The notes: generated by a model from the letters alone, not told the origin. 16,650 bases of DNA from an uncultured Eubacteriales bacterium (GCA_900554225.1 USGH01000024.1:1-16650), one strand, 5' to 3'. Shown: positions 6,071-14,521, counted from the stretch's first letter. A program made the numbers and translations.

Positions 6071-8071
6071 TCACCGTCCGGCACGTTTTCTCCATATGAC
6101 CGCCACCGCCGCAATCCCGCAGAGACACGCCGCGCCTATCCCGTACCACACCGCGTGCCGCTTGGATGCAGCCGCGTCCTTCTCCTCCGCTGCCGTATCC
6201 TCCGCGGGTGCGCCTTTCTCCTCTGTCATCGTCTCTGTCTCTGCGTCGGTTTCCGGATCGAGACAGACCAGCACACCGTTCTCCACGCGATAGTGCGTAT
6301 TATCCCCGTCAACGGTCAGTGCGGTCAGCGCGGGTACGTTTTCAAAGCAGCCGGAGCCGATTTTCGCCACCCGCGCTGGGATCTCCACCGCCGTAAGGGA
6401 CGGCATATCGCAAAAATTCCCGCTGCCGATCTCTACAACCGCATCATGCAGGAAGCACACCTCCCGCACGTTTGGCAGATCCCGCAGCACATTGTCGCCG
6501 ATTTTGGTGATGTCCTCCTGGAAATAGACCACGTGGATCCGGTCGCTCCAATCGGACCATGGTACCGCAGTGTCGGTATAATCGTACACGGCTCCCTCAC
6601 CGCGGATATGAAGTTCTCCGCCTGTCGTCTCGTTTTCACTGTACCACCAGACCGCCCCGGAACCGCAGCTTGGGATGGGTCTCTCCACGATTTCCTCCAC
6701 CGGCGTCGGGATAAGCCATACGCCCTCAAAGGTATCCCATCCCTTTTGCCCGGAGAGATAGTAGAGCGTGGCAGGCATATCAAAGGCAGCGATCACAGCG
6801 TTGGCCGCGTACTCCTTTCCCTCCGACGGATATACCTCCGGTGCGTCTCCGGCGAAATAGAGCTCCCGCAATCCGGGGTTATACTGGATACTGCCCGCCT
6901 CCATCCGTTTGAGAGATGCGGGAAACCACAGCGCACGGATATACGGACAGTGGAAGATTCCCTCCCGCTCGATCTTGGTGAGTCGGTCGCCTGTAAACCG
7001 CAATTCGTTCAGACTGCTTTCGTGAAACGCGCCGCCGCGAATGATCTCCACCGTCTCCGGCAGACAGAGATACCCCCATTTCCGCGGCGGACATGCCAAA
7101 ACCTCCATACCGTCCTTCGTATACAGCACACCATCAATGCTCTTAAAGTACGGATTTGCCGGATCCACCTCTATCCATTTCAGAGAATACCCGCCCGTAA
7201 AGGCGAACGCGCCGATTTTCTCCACGCTTGCCGGGATACGGAGGGAGAGACAGTGCGCGGACGAAAAGCTGCCGACGCCGATCTCTCGCAGTCCCTCTCC
7301 CATATGGAATTCCGTTGCCGACAGGTTGACCGCCGCGTAGTCCCGAATGCTCCGGACGGAATCCGGCAATGTGTATACGTCAGATTCTCCGAAAACAGGA
7401 AACAGCACCAGCTCCGTGCGGTCCTTTGTGAACAGTACGTTATCCTCCGCACAGAAATACGCATTCTCCGGATCGACCGTGATCGTGGCCAGATGATAGC
7501 CGACATCCATGACCCCGTCGCCGCAGAGGGAAAAGGGACCGATCTCCCGCAGCTCTCGCGGAATGTGGACGGCGGACAGATTCGCGCTGTACAATGCGAA
7601 ATCCCCGATGGATTGCAGTGCGTCCGGCAGGTCGATCTCGTATATTTCATAAGAATGCAAAAACGCGCCGTCTCCGATGGAAAGGAGCGTGGACGGCAAT
7701 GTGACCGCAGTCAGTCTGCCGCAGCCTTGGAACGCATAATTTCCGACCGTGGTGATCCCCTCGCCGATCACAACGGACCGAATATCGTCGCGCACCTCCC
7801 ACCATGGCACCGTATGTGCCTCCTCCGGCTGACGGGCGAGCGTCTTTTCGTATGCCATTTGGCGGATCCTCTCAATCGGATCGAAAAAGTCCGCCGCCAT
7901 ATCCCACATCGCGCCCGTGCCGGTGACGGTGAGTGTGCCGGAATCCGCGTCGTAGGTCCATGTCGCGTTGTCGCCGCAGACACCCGCTTCCGCTGCCGAG
8001 ATCGGAACAAACAGCAGAACCAAAACGGTCAAAACGGTGCAGAGCCAAAAGAATCCATAACGCAGTCGCAT
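6071..8071 (-). CDS. Secreted, membrane-anchored BspA-type leucine-rich-repeat protein
   Basis: This is a 666-residue cell-surface protein. Residues 1-27 are a signal peptide ending in AAEA. The body has two modules, each opening with a similar element: CGDNATWTYDADSGTLTVTG at about 32, and CGSGAVWWYSEN followed by GGELHIRGEGAVYDY at about 470. Each is followed by BspA-type LRR_5 repeats such as AFQGCGRLTAVTLPSTLLSI and ASVEKIGAFAF. Residues 641-660 form a transmembrane helix followed by RKRAGR, so the protein is anchored with its repeats outside. An Ala/Glu-rich stalk precedes the helix. Such repeats in gut bacteria bind proteins or host surfaces; the ligand here is unknown. The start at 8071 has GGGAGG six bases before the ATG. 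It is the first gene of a unit with the sigma and anti-sigma genes, driven by a consensus promoter. Confidence 0.88.
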   Translation of the reverse strand: MRLRYGFFWLCTVLTVLVLLFVPISAAEAGVCGDNATWTYDADSGTLTVTGTGAMWDMAADFFDPIERIRQMAYEKTLARQPEEAHTVPWWEVRDDIRSVVIGEGITTVGNYAFQGCGRLTAVTLPSTLLSIGDGAFLHSYEIYEIDLPDALQSIGDFALYSANLSAVHIPRELREIGPFSLCGDGVMDVGYHLATITVDPENAYFCAEDNVLFTKDRTELVLFPVFGESDVYTLPDSVRSIRDYAAVNLSATEFHMGEGLREIGVGSFSSAHCLSLRIPASVEKIGAFAFTGGYSLKWIEVDPANPYFKSIDGVLYTKDGMEVLACPPRKWGYLCLPETVEIIRGGAFHESSLNELRFTGDRLTKIEREGIFHCPYIRALWFPASLKRMEAGSIQYNPGLRELYFAGDAPEVYPSEGKEYAANAVIAAFDMPATLYYLSGQKGWDTFEGVWLIPTPVEEIVERPIPSCGSGAVWWYSENETTGGELHIRGEGAVYDYTDTAVPWSDWSDRIHVVYFQEDITKIGDNVLRDLPNVREVCFLHDAVVEIGSGNFCDMPSLTAVEIPARVAKIGSGCFENVPALTALTVDGDNTHYRVENGVLVCLDPETDAETETMTEEKGAPAEDTAAEEKDAAASKRHAVWYGIGAACLCGIAAVAVIWRKRAGR

Positions 8072-8110
8072 AATAAACCTCCCAGTCTTTTTTAGTCGGA
8101 TGAGATCCGC

Positions 8111-8134
8111 TATACAATTTTATTATATTGTATA
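8111..8134. promoter_or_regulatory. Palindromic putative operator over the -10 box of the LRR gene promoter
   Basis: TATACAAT at 8111-8118 and ATTGTATA at 8127-8134 are exact reverse complements separated by 8 bases. Centred at about 8122.5, the 24-base element covers the whole -10 hexamer (8122-8127). A repressor bound here would block RNA polymerase. The A/T-rich sequence raises the chance of coincidence. Confidence 0.45.
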
Positions 8135-8150
8135 TTTTGTGCGATGTCAA
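8122..8150 (-). promoter_or_regulatory. Consensus sigma-A promoter of the LRR / sigma / anti-sigma unit
   Basis: On the minus strand a perfect TTGACA at 8150-8145 is followed after exactly 17 bases by a perfect TATAAT at 8127-8122, about 50 bases before the ATG at 8071. It is the clearest promoter in the window and uses the housekeeping consensus, not an ECF-type sequence. Confidence 0.88.
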
Positions 8151-8237
8151 GCGTTATGGCGATATTTTTTTGCCGAATATTCAGCAGTTTGAGGCGTGAT
8201 TGGGTTCACGACGGCATTGCGGATCTGCGATGACGCG

Positions 8238-8279
8238 AAAAAAACACCCGCGCGGAATCGACTGGATGCCGCACAGGTG
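8238..8279 (-). terminator. Rho-independent terminator after the ABC transporter pair
   Basis: On the minus strand an 11-bp stem, CACCTGTGCGG (8279-8269) with CCGCGCGGGTG (8255-8245), pairs throughout with two G-U wobbles around a 12-base loop. Seven T residues follow (8244-8238). It lies 23 bases after the stop codon at 8302. Confidence 0.88.
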
Positions 8280-8301
8280 CCATTCTTCATTTTTGGGTCG
8301 T

Positions 8302-10035
8302 TTACCGGATTTCCCAGCTCTGGCTCTCCTTTTGCAGATTGACCATGTGGGTATAGATGCCGTTTTTGCGGTACAGCTCCTCCGGTGCGCCCTGCTCCGC
8401 CACAACGCCGTCCGAAAGCACGACGATTTTGTCCGCGCCTGCCACGGTACGCATACGGTGGGCGATCACAAGGACCGTCTTATTGCGGATGAGGCGGGAG
8501 AGTGCCGTCTGGATCAGCGTCTCGTTTTCCACATCCAGGCTTGCGGTCGCTTCATCGAGAAGAATGATCGGCGCATCCTTCAGAAACGCACGGGCAATGG
8601 AAATTCGCTGCCGTTCTCCGCCGGACAGAGCGCATCCGTTTTCCCCGATGTTCGTATTCCATCCGTCGGGCAGCTTTTCCGCGAATTCCGCACAGTTGGC
8701 AAGCCGTGCCGCCGCCAGCACCTCTTCATCCGTCGCGCCCTTTTTGCCGAGCCGGATGTTTTCCAGAATCGTATTGTCAAACAACGTAACGTCCTGGAAT
8801 ACAATGGCGTACAGGCGCATCAGTGCTTCGGGATCTATATCCGCGACGTTCATGCCGCCGACCGTGATCTTTCCCTTTTGATTGTCCCAGAAGCGCGCCG
8901 CCAGTCGGGATACCGTCGTTTTGCCGCCGCCGGAGGGACCGACCAGTGCCGTGACCTCGCCCTGCTTTGCCGTGAACGATACATCGCGCAGGACCGTTTC
9001 TCCGCTGTTATAGGAGAAGCCCACGTGATCGAACACGATGTCGCAGCCCTTGTTCGTGAGCGTTTCACTGCCCTGCTGGATCGGATGCGCAAGAATCTCA
9101 TTCATCCGCGCCACGTTTGTACGCATGGCGATGATGGCAGCGAGATTCTGGAGCGCGCTCTGCATCGGGTCGTACAGCCGGGACGCGACAAGCAGGAACA
9201 TAAAGAGCGTAAGTGCGTCGATGCTGCCGTTCACCAGAAGTGCCGCGCCCACCAATGCCACGGACGCGATACCGAGCTTCAGCACCATACCGGCGGAGGT
9301 CACAAATACCGCTGTGGTCAGCTCTGCCGAAATGGATCTATTTTCCACACCGCGGATCTTTTGCGCAAGTCCGGCAAGGTACGTATTCTCCGCGTTGTTC
9401 GCTTTGAGATCGCGCACGGTTTCAATGTATTCCTGGATCCCATCCGCGCACGCCATTTTTGCCGCCATATTCTTCGCCTGCACGCGGTCCTGTACCCTGT
9501 AGCTTGCAAGGACGATCAGCACCGCCACCGGGATCACCCACAGCGCAGCAGCTGCCATACGTGCGTCAAAGAGGAACATACCGAGAGAGATCAGCACCGT
9601 GGAGATCAGGGAGCCGAACAAGCCCGGCACAAAGTGGGAACAGGTTTTCTCCAACACCTCGCAGTCCGCCATGATGGTGCTGGTCAGATCGGCGAGATCC
9701 TTTTTCCCGAAGAAGGACAGGGGCAGTTTGCGTAGTCTTTCCGCCAGCCCGAGCCGCCGCTTGCCGCTTTCTTCATACGTGGAGAAATATGTGTTGTTGT
9801 ACTGGAACCATGTGGTGATAAAGATCGCCGCAAAGCAGACCAGACAGCCGACGATGTAAAATGCGACTCTGCCGCCATGCACGCCGCCTGCAAAGAGATC
9901 CGATACCAGAAGATATAACAGCGATACCGGGAGCATAAACGCGATATTCTGGAAGGCGCAGGCGATGACTCCCTTGATCAGCCCGACCGCCCCCTCTCTG
10001 GACGACGCGGTTTTCTTTTGAATCCATTGGATCAT
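8302..10035 (-). CDS. ABC transporter ATP-binding/permease protein, second half-transporter
   Basis: This is a 577-residue half-transporter with an exporter-type membrane domain (about residues 15-310) fused to an ATPase domain (about 333-577). Visible motifs are Walker A GPSGGGKT (366-373), Q-loop Gln 414 in VFQD, signature LSGGERQ (470-476), Walker B IILLDEA (490-496) with the catalytic Glu, and switch His 526 in IAHR. The D-loop reads SLDVENE. I chose the ATG at 10035, which overlaps the preceding stop as ATGA and has AGGAGG ten bases upstream; a longer frame to 10122 lies within the previous gene. The D-loop pair (SLDVENE here, FADPDNE in the partner) resembles YbtPQ/IrtAB-type heterodimers, some of which move siderophores inward despite the exporter fold. 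Substrate and direction are not known. A terminator follows at 8238-8279. Confidence 0.9.
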   Translation of the reverse strand: MIQWIQKKTASSREGAVGLIKGVIACAFQNIAFMLPVSLLYLLVSDLFAGGVHGGRVAFYIVGCLVCFAAIFITTWFQYNNTYFSTYEESGKRRLGLAERLRKLPLSFFGKKDLADLTSTIMADCEVLEKTCSHFVPGLFGSLISTVLISLGMFLFDARMAAAALWVIPVAVLIVLASYRVQDRVQAKNMAAKMACADGIQEYIETVRDLKANNAENTYLAGLAQKIRGVENRSISAELTTAVFVTSAGMVLKLGIASVALVGAALLVNGSIDALTLFMFLLVASRLYDPMQSALQNLAAIIAMRTNVARMNEILAHPIQQGSETLTNKGCDIVFDHVGFSYNSGETVLRDVSFTAKQGEVTALVGPSGGGKTTVSRLAARFWDNQKGKITVGGMNVADIDPEALMRLYAIVFQDVTLFDNTILENIRLGKKGATDEEVLAAARLANCAEFAEKLPDGWNTNIGENGCALSGGERQRISIARAFLKDAPIILLDEATASLDVENETLIQTALSRLIRNKTVLVIAHRMRTVAGADKIVVLSDGVVAEQGAPEELYRKNGIYTHMVNLQKESQSWEIR

Positions 10036-11810
10036 TTGCCGGACACCTCCTTTGCCACCTTCCATTCGACCGATTCCTGATATGCACGCCACATCTTCGC
10101 AAACAGTCCGTTCTTTTCGCACAATTCGTCCCGTTTACCGGCTTCTGCGACCTTACCGTCCTCGATGACGAAGATGCAGTCGGCATTCGCTACCGTGGAG
10201 AGCCGATGCGCGATCATGATGACGGTCTTGCCCCTGGACAGCGCACCGAACGCCGCCTGCACCTTCGCTTCATTGTCGGGATCCGCGAACGCCGTCGCCT
10301 CGTCCAGGATGATCACCGGCGCGTTTTTCAGTACGGCACGCGCAATGGCGATCCGCTGCTGTTCCCCGCCGGAAAGATATACGCCGCCCGTGCCGATGAT
10401 GGTATGAACGCCCTCCGGGAATTTCTCGACGATGTCCATGCACTGTGCCGTTTGCAGAGCCGCCAATACTTCCGCGTCTGTCGCATTCGGCTTGCCCATT
10501 TTGACATTCTCCAGGATGGAGGCTTTGATGAGTCGGCTGTTCTGGAACACAAACGACACCGTATTCATAAGCTCGTCCTTATCGATATTCCGTACATCCG
10601 CTCCGCCGATCTGGATGCTGCCGCTCTGTACGTCAAAGAACCGCGTGATGAGGCTTGCCAGCGTGGACTTGCCGCCGCCGGAGGGTCCCACGAACGCAAC
10701 GGTCTGTCCCGCGCCGATTTTCATGGATATGCCGCGAATGACCTCCGTTTTTCCGTCGTAAGAGAAATGCACGTTGTCAAGCGTTACCGATGCGTCGGCG
10801 GGATGCTTCCGCTCCTCGCGCACCGTCATGGGATCCGCCTCCAATACGCTGTCGATCCTGCTCAACGCGTCGGCTACGATCATGTTGTTTTCGCTCATGT
10901 ACATGATTTTTGTCAGCGTCAGGGAGATCACGGGCGTGATGATGATGTAGAACAAGAGGTTCAGAAGAAATTCGTTGGTCACACCGGAACGGGTGAAGAG
11001 CAGCGCGCCGGCAATGAGGAACGCGAACACACCGTTGATGGCGGCGGTATAAAACAGCATCGGCATCCGCAGATCCTTCGTATAGGAGACGACCCACTTT
11101 TCGTATTCATCGATGGTCGCCTTGAATTTTTTGAAGGAGAAAACAGACTGTCCGAATGTTTTCACCACCGGAATGCCGCGTACATATTCCACGGCTTCGT
11201 TGGACATGGCGGAAAGCGCGTTGTTGTACTGCCGCATCTTTTCCTCCATCCGTTTGCCCGTCATTGCCGCCATGATGAGAAAGCCAAGAAACACCGGCAC
11301 AAGACTGAGCAGTCCAAGCCGCCAGTCAAATGCAAACAGGAGCACGAGCAGTCCGATCGGTGTGGCAATTGCAGCGTATTTATCGGGGAGCTGGTGGGCG
11401 AGATAGGTTTCGGTAGCTCCGGTGCTGTCACTGATGATCTTCCGGAGCTTGCCACTGCCGAAGCTGTCCACAAATCCGAGAGGCAGCCTTGCAATATGCT
11501 CCGTTACCGCCAGCCGCAGATTGGTCGCGACACGAAATGCCGCCAGATGGGAACACATCAGAGCGCAGATGTAGATCAGAAACGATACGATCGCGAAAAC
11601 CATCGCCATCACACCGGAATGCACAAGCCCTGTCGCCTGCGAAAAATCCGGCGATGTATCCAGGACCTCCTTGATGATCTTCCAGATGTACCAGAACGGT
11701 ACGAGAGCCACAAGCGCACTTCCTGCGGCAAGGATCCACGACGCGTAGGTGAAGAATCGATGTCCGCCCGCATAGTGCATCAGTCTTTGTAGATTGGACT
11801 CTTTTTTCAA
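10032..11810 (-). CDS. ABC transporter ATP-binding/permease protein, first half-transporter (TTG start)
   Basis: This is a 592-residue half-transporter with an exporter-type membrane domain (about 20-320) and an ATPase domain (about 342-592). Motifs are Walker A GPSGGGKS (375-382), Gln 423 in VFQN, signature LSGGEQQ (479-485), Walker B VIILDEA (499-505) and His 535 in IAHR. The D-loop is FADPDNE. I chose the TTG at 11810 because GAGGAGG lies about eight bases before it; the next ATG is ten codons in and has no ribosome site. The stop overlaps the next start as ATGA, so the two halves are probably made together and pair as a heterodimer. A palindrome at 11880-11895 lies 70 bases upstream and is a candidate operator. 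The gene follows the ATC-hydrolase operon after 242 bases, so it may be transcribed separately or by read-through. Confidence 0.9.
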   Translation of the reverse strand: MKKESNLQRLMHYAGGHRFFTYASWILAAGSALVALVPFWYIWKIIKEVLDTSPDFSQATGLVHSGVMAMVFAIVSFLIYICALMCSHLAAFRVATNLRLAVTEHIARLPLGFVDSFGSGKLRKIISDSTGATETYLAHQLPDKYAAIATPIGLLVLLFAFDWRLGLLSLVPVFLGFLIMAAMTGKRMEEKMRQYNNALSAMSNEAVEYVRGIPVVKTFGQSVFSFKKFKATIDEYEKWVVSYTKDLRMPMLFYTAAINGVFAFLIAGALLFTRSGVTNEFLLNLLFYIIITPVISLTLTKIMYMSENNMIVADALSRIDSVLEADPMTVREERKHPADASVTLDNVHFSYDGKTEVIRGISMKIGAGQTVAFVGPSGGGKSTLASLITRFFDVQSGSIQIGGADVRNIDKDELMNTVSFVFQNSRLIKASILENVKMGKPNATDAEVLAALQTAQCMDIVEKFPEGVHTIIGTGGVYLSGGEQQRIAIARAVLKNAPVIILDEATAFADPDNEAKVQAAFGALSRGKTVIMIAHRLSTVANADCIFVIEDGKVAEAGKRDELCEKNGLFAKMWRAYQESVEWKVAKEVSGK

Positions 11811-11879
11811 AAGGGAAACCTCCTCTGATTGAATTTTTATGATACACCGGGGAAAAGGATACTCTCCGGATGTCCATCG

Positions 11880-11895
11880 GTTAGTACAAACTAAC
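11880..11895. promoter_or_regulatory. 16-bp palindrome upstream of the ABC transporter genes (putative operator)
   Basis: GTTAGT (11880-11885), then ACAA, then ACTAAC (11890-11895) form a perfect inverted repeat of 6-bp arms. Its size and place, 70 bases before the TTG start, fit the operator of a TetR- or MarR-type dimer controlling a transporter. No such regulator is in the window, and I could not assign convincing -35 and -10 boxes beside it. Confidence 0.5.
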
Positions 11896-11910
11896 TCTCG
11901 CCGAAAAGGA

Positions 11911-11930
11911 ATGGGGTTCTACAGCCCCAT
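11911..11930 (-). terminator. Possible weak terminator or attenuator hairpin
   Basis: On the minus strand ATGGGG pairs with CCCCAT around an 8-base loop, followed by TTCCTTTT. It lies about 120 bases after the stop of the ATC-hydrolase-family gene at 12053. The stem is only 6 bp and the T tract is broken, so termination would be partial at best. Confidence 0.3.
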
Positions 11931-12052
11931 GATCTCTTTCCCGCCCGCAGGCACGCAAAGATACGAAATCCAATAGGCGGCATCCGGACTGCCCGTCGGT
12001 CATCCTGCCGGAGAATCTTCCTGGTCGTTTCCTATGCGTGGGCAAAGCTGTT

Positions 12053-12691
12053 TCAGCCGCGCGCCTTTTTCCTATAGCCGCAGTCACAGTACGGACCGCC
12101 GGACGCAAGGGTATATTCCCGGACAAAATCCGTCACACCGCCCGCTTCGCTCATTTTGTAGTCGAAGCGGCACATCGCCGGGGTGAGATCGAACAATCCG
12201 AGCTTTTTGGTGAGCGCGCAGATCCCGCATTTTGTGAATCGTGCCTCGTATCCGCTGCCATCCGGGTATGCGCGAAAGTCCATATTCCACGAATAGGGAT
12301 TCCAGTCGGCTGCTTTCTGTTCCGCGGTCGCCTTCATGCCGGCAATGTCCTGCGGCGTGTATTTGATCTTACTGGACTGGCGGCAGAACCAGCGCATCGC
12401 TCTGGTCATCATAGCCGCCGCGTAGTACTCTGTGAGCGTATCCACGTCCGGCCGCTGGGGCATGGACAGCACAAATGCACAGAGCATCGCACAGTTCACG
12501 ATATTCATCCGGAAGCGATCGTTCCTTTCAAATTCCGGCAGCTCCGCGATGATTTCCCGGTATTTCGGCTTTGCCTGCCGTACAATCCGCTTTGCCGTAT
12601 TCCGATCCACCGCAAAATATTTGGGCAGCTGCTTCCGGAACGACCCGGCAAACAGAGCCCACATCCCCCACGGCATTCCTGCGTATTTCAT
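12053..12691 (-). CDS. ATC-hydrolase-family protein (third in the operon)
   Basis: This 212-residue protein belongs to the L-2-amino-thiazoline-4-carboxylate hydrolase family (ATC_hydrolase). The characterised Pseudomonas member opens the thiazoline ring to N-carbamoyl-L-cysteine. The C-terminal third carries the family pattern: KCGIC (Cys 155 and 158), PAMCRFD (Cys 174, Asp 177) and REYTLASGGPYCDCGY (Arg 191, Thr 194, Gly 198, Cys 202, Asp 203, Cys 204). The N-terminal two thirds are helical, with a non-polar stretch at 64-77 that could lie in the core. I chose the ATG at 12691, which overlaps the preceding stop as ATGA and follows GGAGG by five bases; a GTG four codons earlier is less likely. 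Two other members lie in the same operon, but their low mutual similarity outside the motif argues against recent duplication. The actual substrate is unknown. Confidence 0.82.
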   Translation of the reverse strand: MKYAGMPWGMWALFAGSFRKQLPKYFAVDRNTAKRIVRQAKPKYREIIAELPEFERNDRFRMNIVNCAMLCAFVLSMPQRPDVDTLTEYYAAAMMTRAMRWFCRQSSKIKYTPQDIAGMKATAEQKAADWNPYSWNMDFRAYPDGSGYEARFTKCGICALTKKLGLFDLTPAMCRFDYKMSEAGGVTDFVREYTLASGGPYCDCGYRKKARG

Positions 12692-13617
12692 ATCTGCCTC
12701 CACTGCACAATCGCTTCTGTGATTCTGCGCTCAATATCGCATCTTGTTTCCCTGCATTCCCGCGGATACTTTTTCGCTGCCTGAAATGCCATCTTCACAA
12801 ACAGATCCGCACCGAGCGGCAACATCATTCTGAGCATTCCCTCCGGAAATACATAATGTGTGCCATGGGGATAGAGCGCGACCTCCACCCGGCACGTATG
12901 CGCTCTCTCGGACAGCCGTTTCTCCATGCGGCGGATATACTTTGCCGTATCCCACAGCACATCGTCTTCCGCACCGATCAGATATAACGCACCTTGAATC
13001 CGCTCCACCGGGATGGTCTGCGCTTCCGTGATCGGATATGCCGCTTCGGAATCGTCAAAGAGCTTGCGGGAGTTGAGCATATCCCCACTCCGCTTGCTCT
13101 CCCTCTCGATCAGCTGCCAATACTGGGGATGGGCGTAGCAGAACGGCATATAGGGAAGCGGCTTGCCCCGATAGCTGAACAGCGATTCGCCCTCGACGGG
13201 CCATTCCCTGCATCCGTCACGATTGCCCTGCATGAAGCCCTGCCAGATAAAATCACTCGGTGTCAGCGCAATCGTCAGGGTCAGGTGCGGGAAATACGAT
13301 GCCGCAGTGAGTGCCAGTGTGCCGGTTGTGGATGCGCCGACGATTCCGATCCTACGGTTGCCGTGCGCCTCCAGCCACGCGATTGCCGCCTCGATCCGCT
13401 CCAGGGGATAGTTGTGGTGCCCATAATCCTTTTTGGCGGGCGACATGGTCAGTACGTTTACCCCTTTGCGCAGGATCCACTTTACCGCCGAACGCGCCAT
13501 GTAATCCTCCGGATCGTCGCCGAGCATGGCAATCAGCGCACAGTCCGATTTTGTTTTGCCCTGCCAGTATGCACCGTAGAATCCGTCGGACTGCGGATCC
13601 ATATGTATGTGCTTCAT
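12688..13617 (-). CDS. Alpha/beta hydrolase, acyl-CoA thioester hydrolase/BAAT C-terminal type
   Basis: This is a 309-residue serine hydrolase. The nucleophile elbow is GIVGASTTG with Ser 96, the acid is Asp 218 or 219 in LYLIGAEDDVLWDT, and the base is His 254 in YPHGTHYVF, giving the usual Ser-Asp-His order. The spacing and the phrases RIGIVGASTTGTLALTAASY and SDFIWQGF match the C-terminal domain of BAAT/acyl-CoA thioesterase proteins. In bacteria this domain often acts on small esters, amides or thioesters. No signal peptide is seen, so it is probably cytoplasmic. The ATG at 13617 has GGAGG nine bases upstream and lies 16 bases after the methyltransferase stop; the open frame upstream of it overlaps the methyltransferase gene. 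Its stop overlaps the next start as ATGA. The substrate is unknown, but it probably acts on the same compound as its neighbours. Confidence 0.82.
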   Translation of the reverse strand: MKHIHMDPQSDGFYGAYWQGKTKSDCALIAMLGDDPEDYMARSAVKWILRKGVNVLTMSPAKKDYGHHNYPLERIEAAIAWLEAHGNRRIGIVGASTTGTLALTAASYFPHLTLTIALTPSDFIWQGFMQGNRDGCREWPVEGESLFSYRGKPLPYMPFCYAHPQYWQLIERESKRSGDMLNSRKLFDDSEAAYPITEAQTIPVERIQGALYLIGAEDDVLWDTAKYIRRMEKRLSERAHTCRVEVALYPHGTHYVFPEGMLRMMLPLGADLFVKMAFQAAKKYPRECRETRCDIERRITEAIVQWRQI

Positions 13618-13633
13618 CCGTTCTTTCCTCCGT

Positions 13634-14521
13634 TCATTGCAGTCCAAACGCCGAGCGACCATCCGACCGGCAATCCGCCGCCTGAAAATCCAGACGCACG
13701 ATCTGCATCTTCATGCCGTTGTCGCCGATCCGCGCAAGAAACCGAAAAAATCCGCTCACGGACGGGTCGCGCAGATCCGTATACCCGAGCATATAGCCGC
13801 GGCTTGATACACGCATAGCGGAATGCCATGGAGACAGCTCCGTTTTCGCATCCGATACAGCAAAATACGCGCCCACATTCTGGATTTTCGCCGTTTTCAA
13901 CCATGTTTTCGTCAAGAGCCTGGACGCTTTCCGGTTTGCCGCATCGAATACGAGCTTGCCGCCGGGGAACGCATCCGCCATCGCACAGACAAGACTGCGC
14001 ACCGCATCGGTCAGGAAGTAGTAGAACACACCTGCCGCAAAGAATACCACACCGTTTGCCGGATCGAAATCGATTTTATGGAACCATGTGGTGTCGTTCA
14101 GGTCACAGCCAATGTTCTTTTCCCGTTCTCCGGCAGGCAGCAGCACATCCCGCATCGCGATCACATCGGGAAAATCGAGGTTGCAGATCCGGCACTGTCC
14201 GTTGTCACTGGCGCGTCCGGTATCGTCCAGCCCACAGCCAAGATTGACCACGGTGGCGCGCGGATGCTCCTTCAGATATTCCCGCACCTCAGCCGCAAGA
14301 TCGTTCTGTCGCATCGCGACCTCCAGAAAGCCGAAGCGGTACAGCACCCCGCGGGTTTTGGCGGCAAGAGCAGAGAAATCGTAATCGACCGCATCCATGA
14401 GCCGGATCGCCGTTTCGTCATGATACAGTGCCGGAAACAATTCCGAACACATTTTACGCCCGTACAGCGGGATCACCAATGTCTCCTGTACGGTATTCTT
14501 TTCGATGGGGTACTTTTTCAT
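13634..14521 (-). CDS. SAM-dependent methyltransferase, LCM/TcmP-like class I family
   Basis: This is a 295-residue methyltransferase. The SAM-binding motif is VVNLGCGLDDT (91-101), followed by NLDFPDVIAMRDVLLPAGER (114-133), in which the acidic residue would hold the SAM ribose. A motif-IV-like strand, NGVVFFAAGVFYYFL, is at 156-170, and GGKLVFDAANRKA is at 187-199. This pattern matches the leucine carboxyl methyltransferase (LCM) superfamily, whose bacterial members such as TcmP methylate carboxyl or hydroxyl groups of natural products. The likely reaction is O-methylation of a small molecule; that is inference. The ATG at 14521 follows a strong GGGAGGAGG site and overlaps the preceding stop as ATGA. 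It sits between an ATC-hydrolase-family gene and a serine hydrolase, so methyl ester formation and cleavage on one compound is conceivable. Confidence 0.85.
   Translation of the reverse strand: MKKYPIEKNTVQETLVIPLYGRKMCSELFPALYHDETAIRLMDAVDYDFSALAAKTRGVLYRFGFLEVAMRQNDLAAEVREYLKEHPRATVVNLGCGLDDTGRASDNGQCRICNLDFPDVIAMRDVLLPAGEREKNIGCDLNDTTWFHKIDFDPANGVVFFAAGVFYYFLTDAVRSLVCAMADAFPGGKLVFDAANRKASRLLTKTWLKTAKIQNVGAYFAVSDAKTELSPWHSAMRVSSRGYMLGYTDLRDPSVSGFFRFLARIGDNGMKMQIVRLDFQAADCRSDGRSAFGLQ

Noticed and set aside
5156..8095. Plus-strand open frame of 979 codons
   Set aside because: It lies antisense to the LRR, sigma and anti-sigma genes, whose families are recognisable. Its translation is rich in Arg, His and Pro with no domain, as expected for the opposite strand of GC-rich coding DNA.
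8200..9735. Plus-strand open frame of 511 codons
   Set aside because: It is antisense to an ABC transporter gene with all ATPase motifs intact and runs across its terminator. No domain is visible.
10206..11792. Plus-strand open frame of 528 codons
   Set aside because: It is antisense to the other ABC half-transporter and shows only low-complexity His/Arg-rich sequence.
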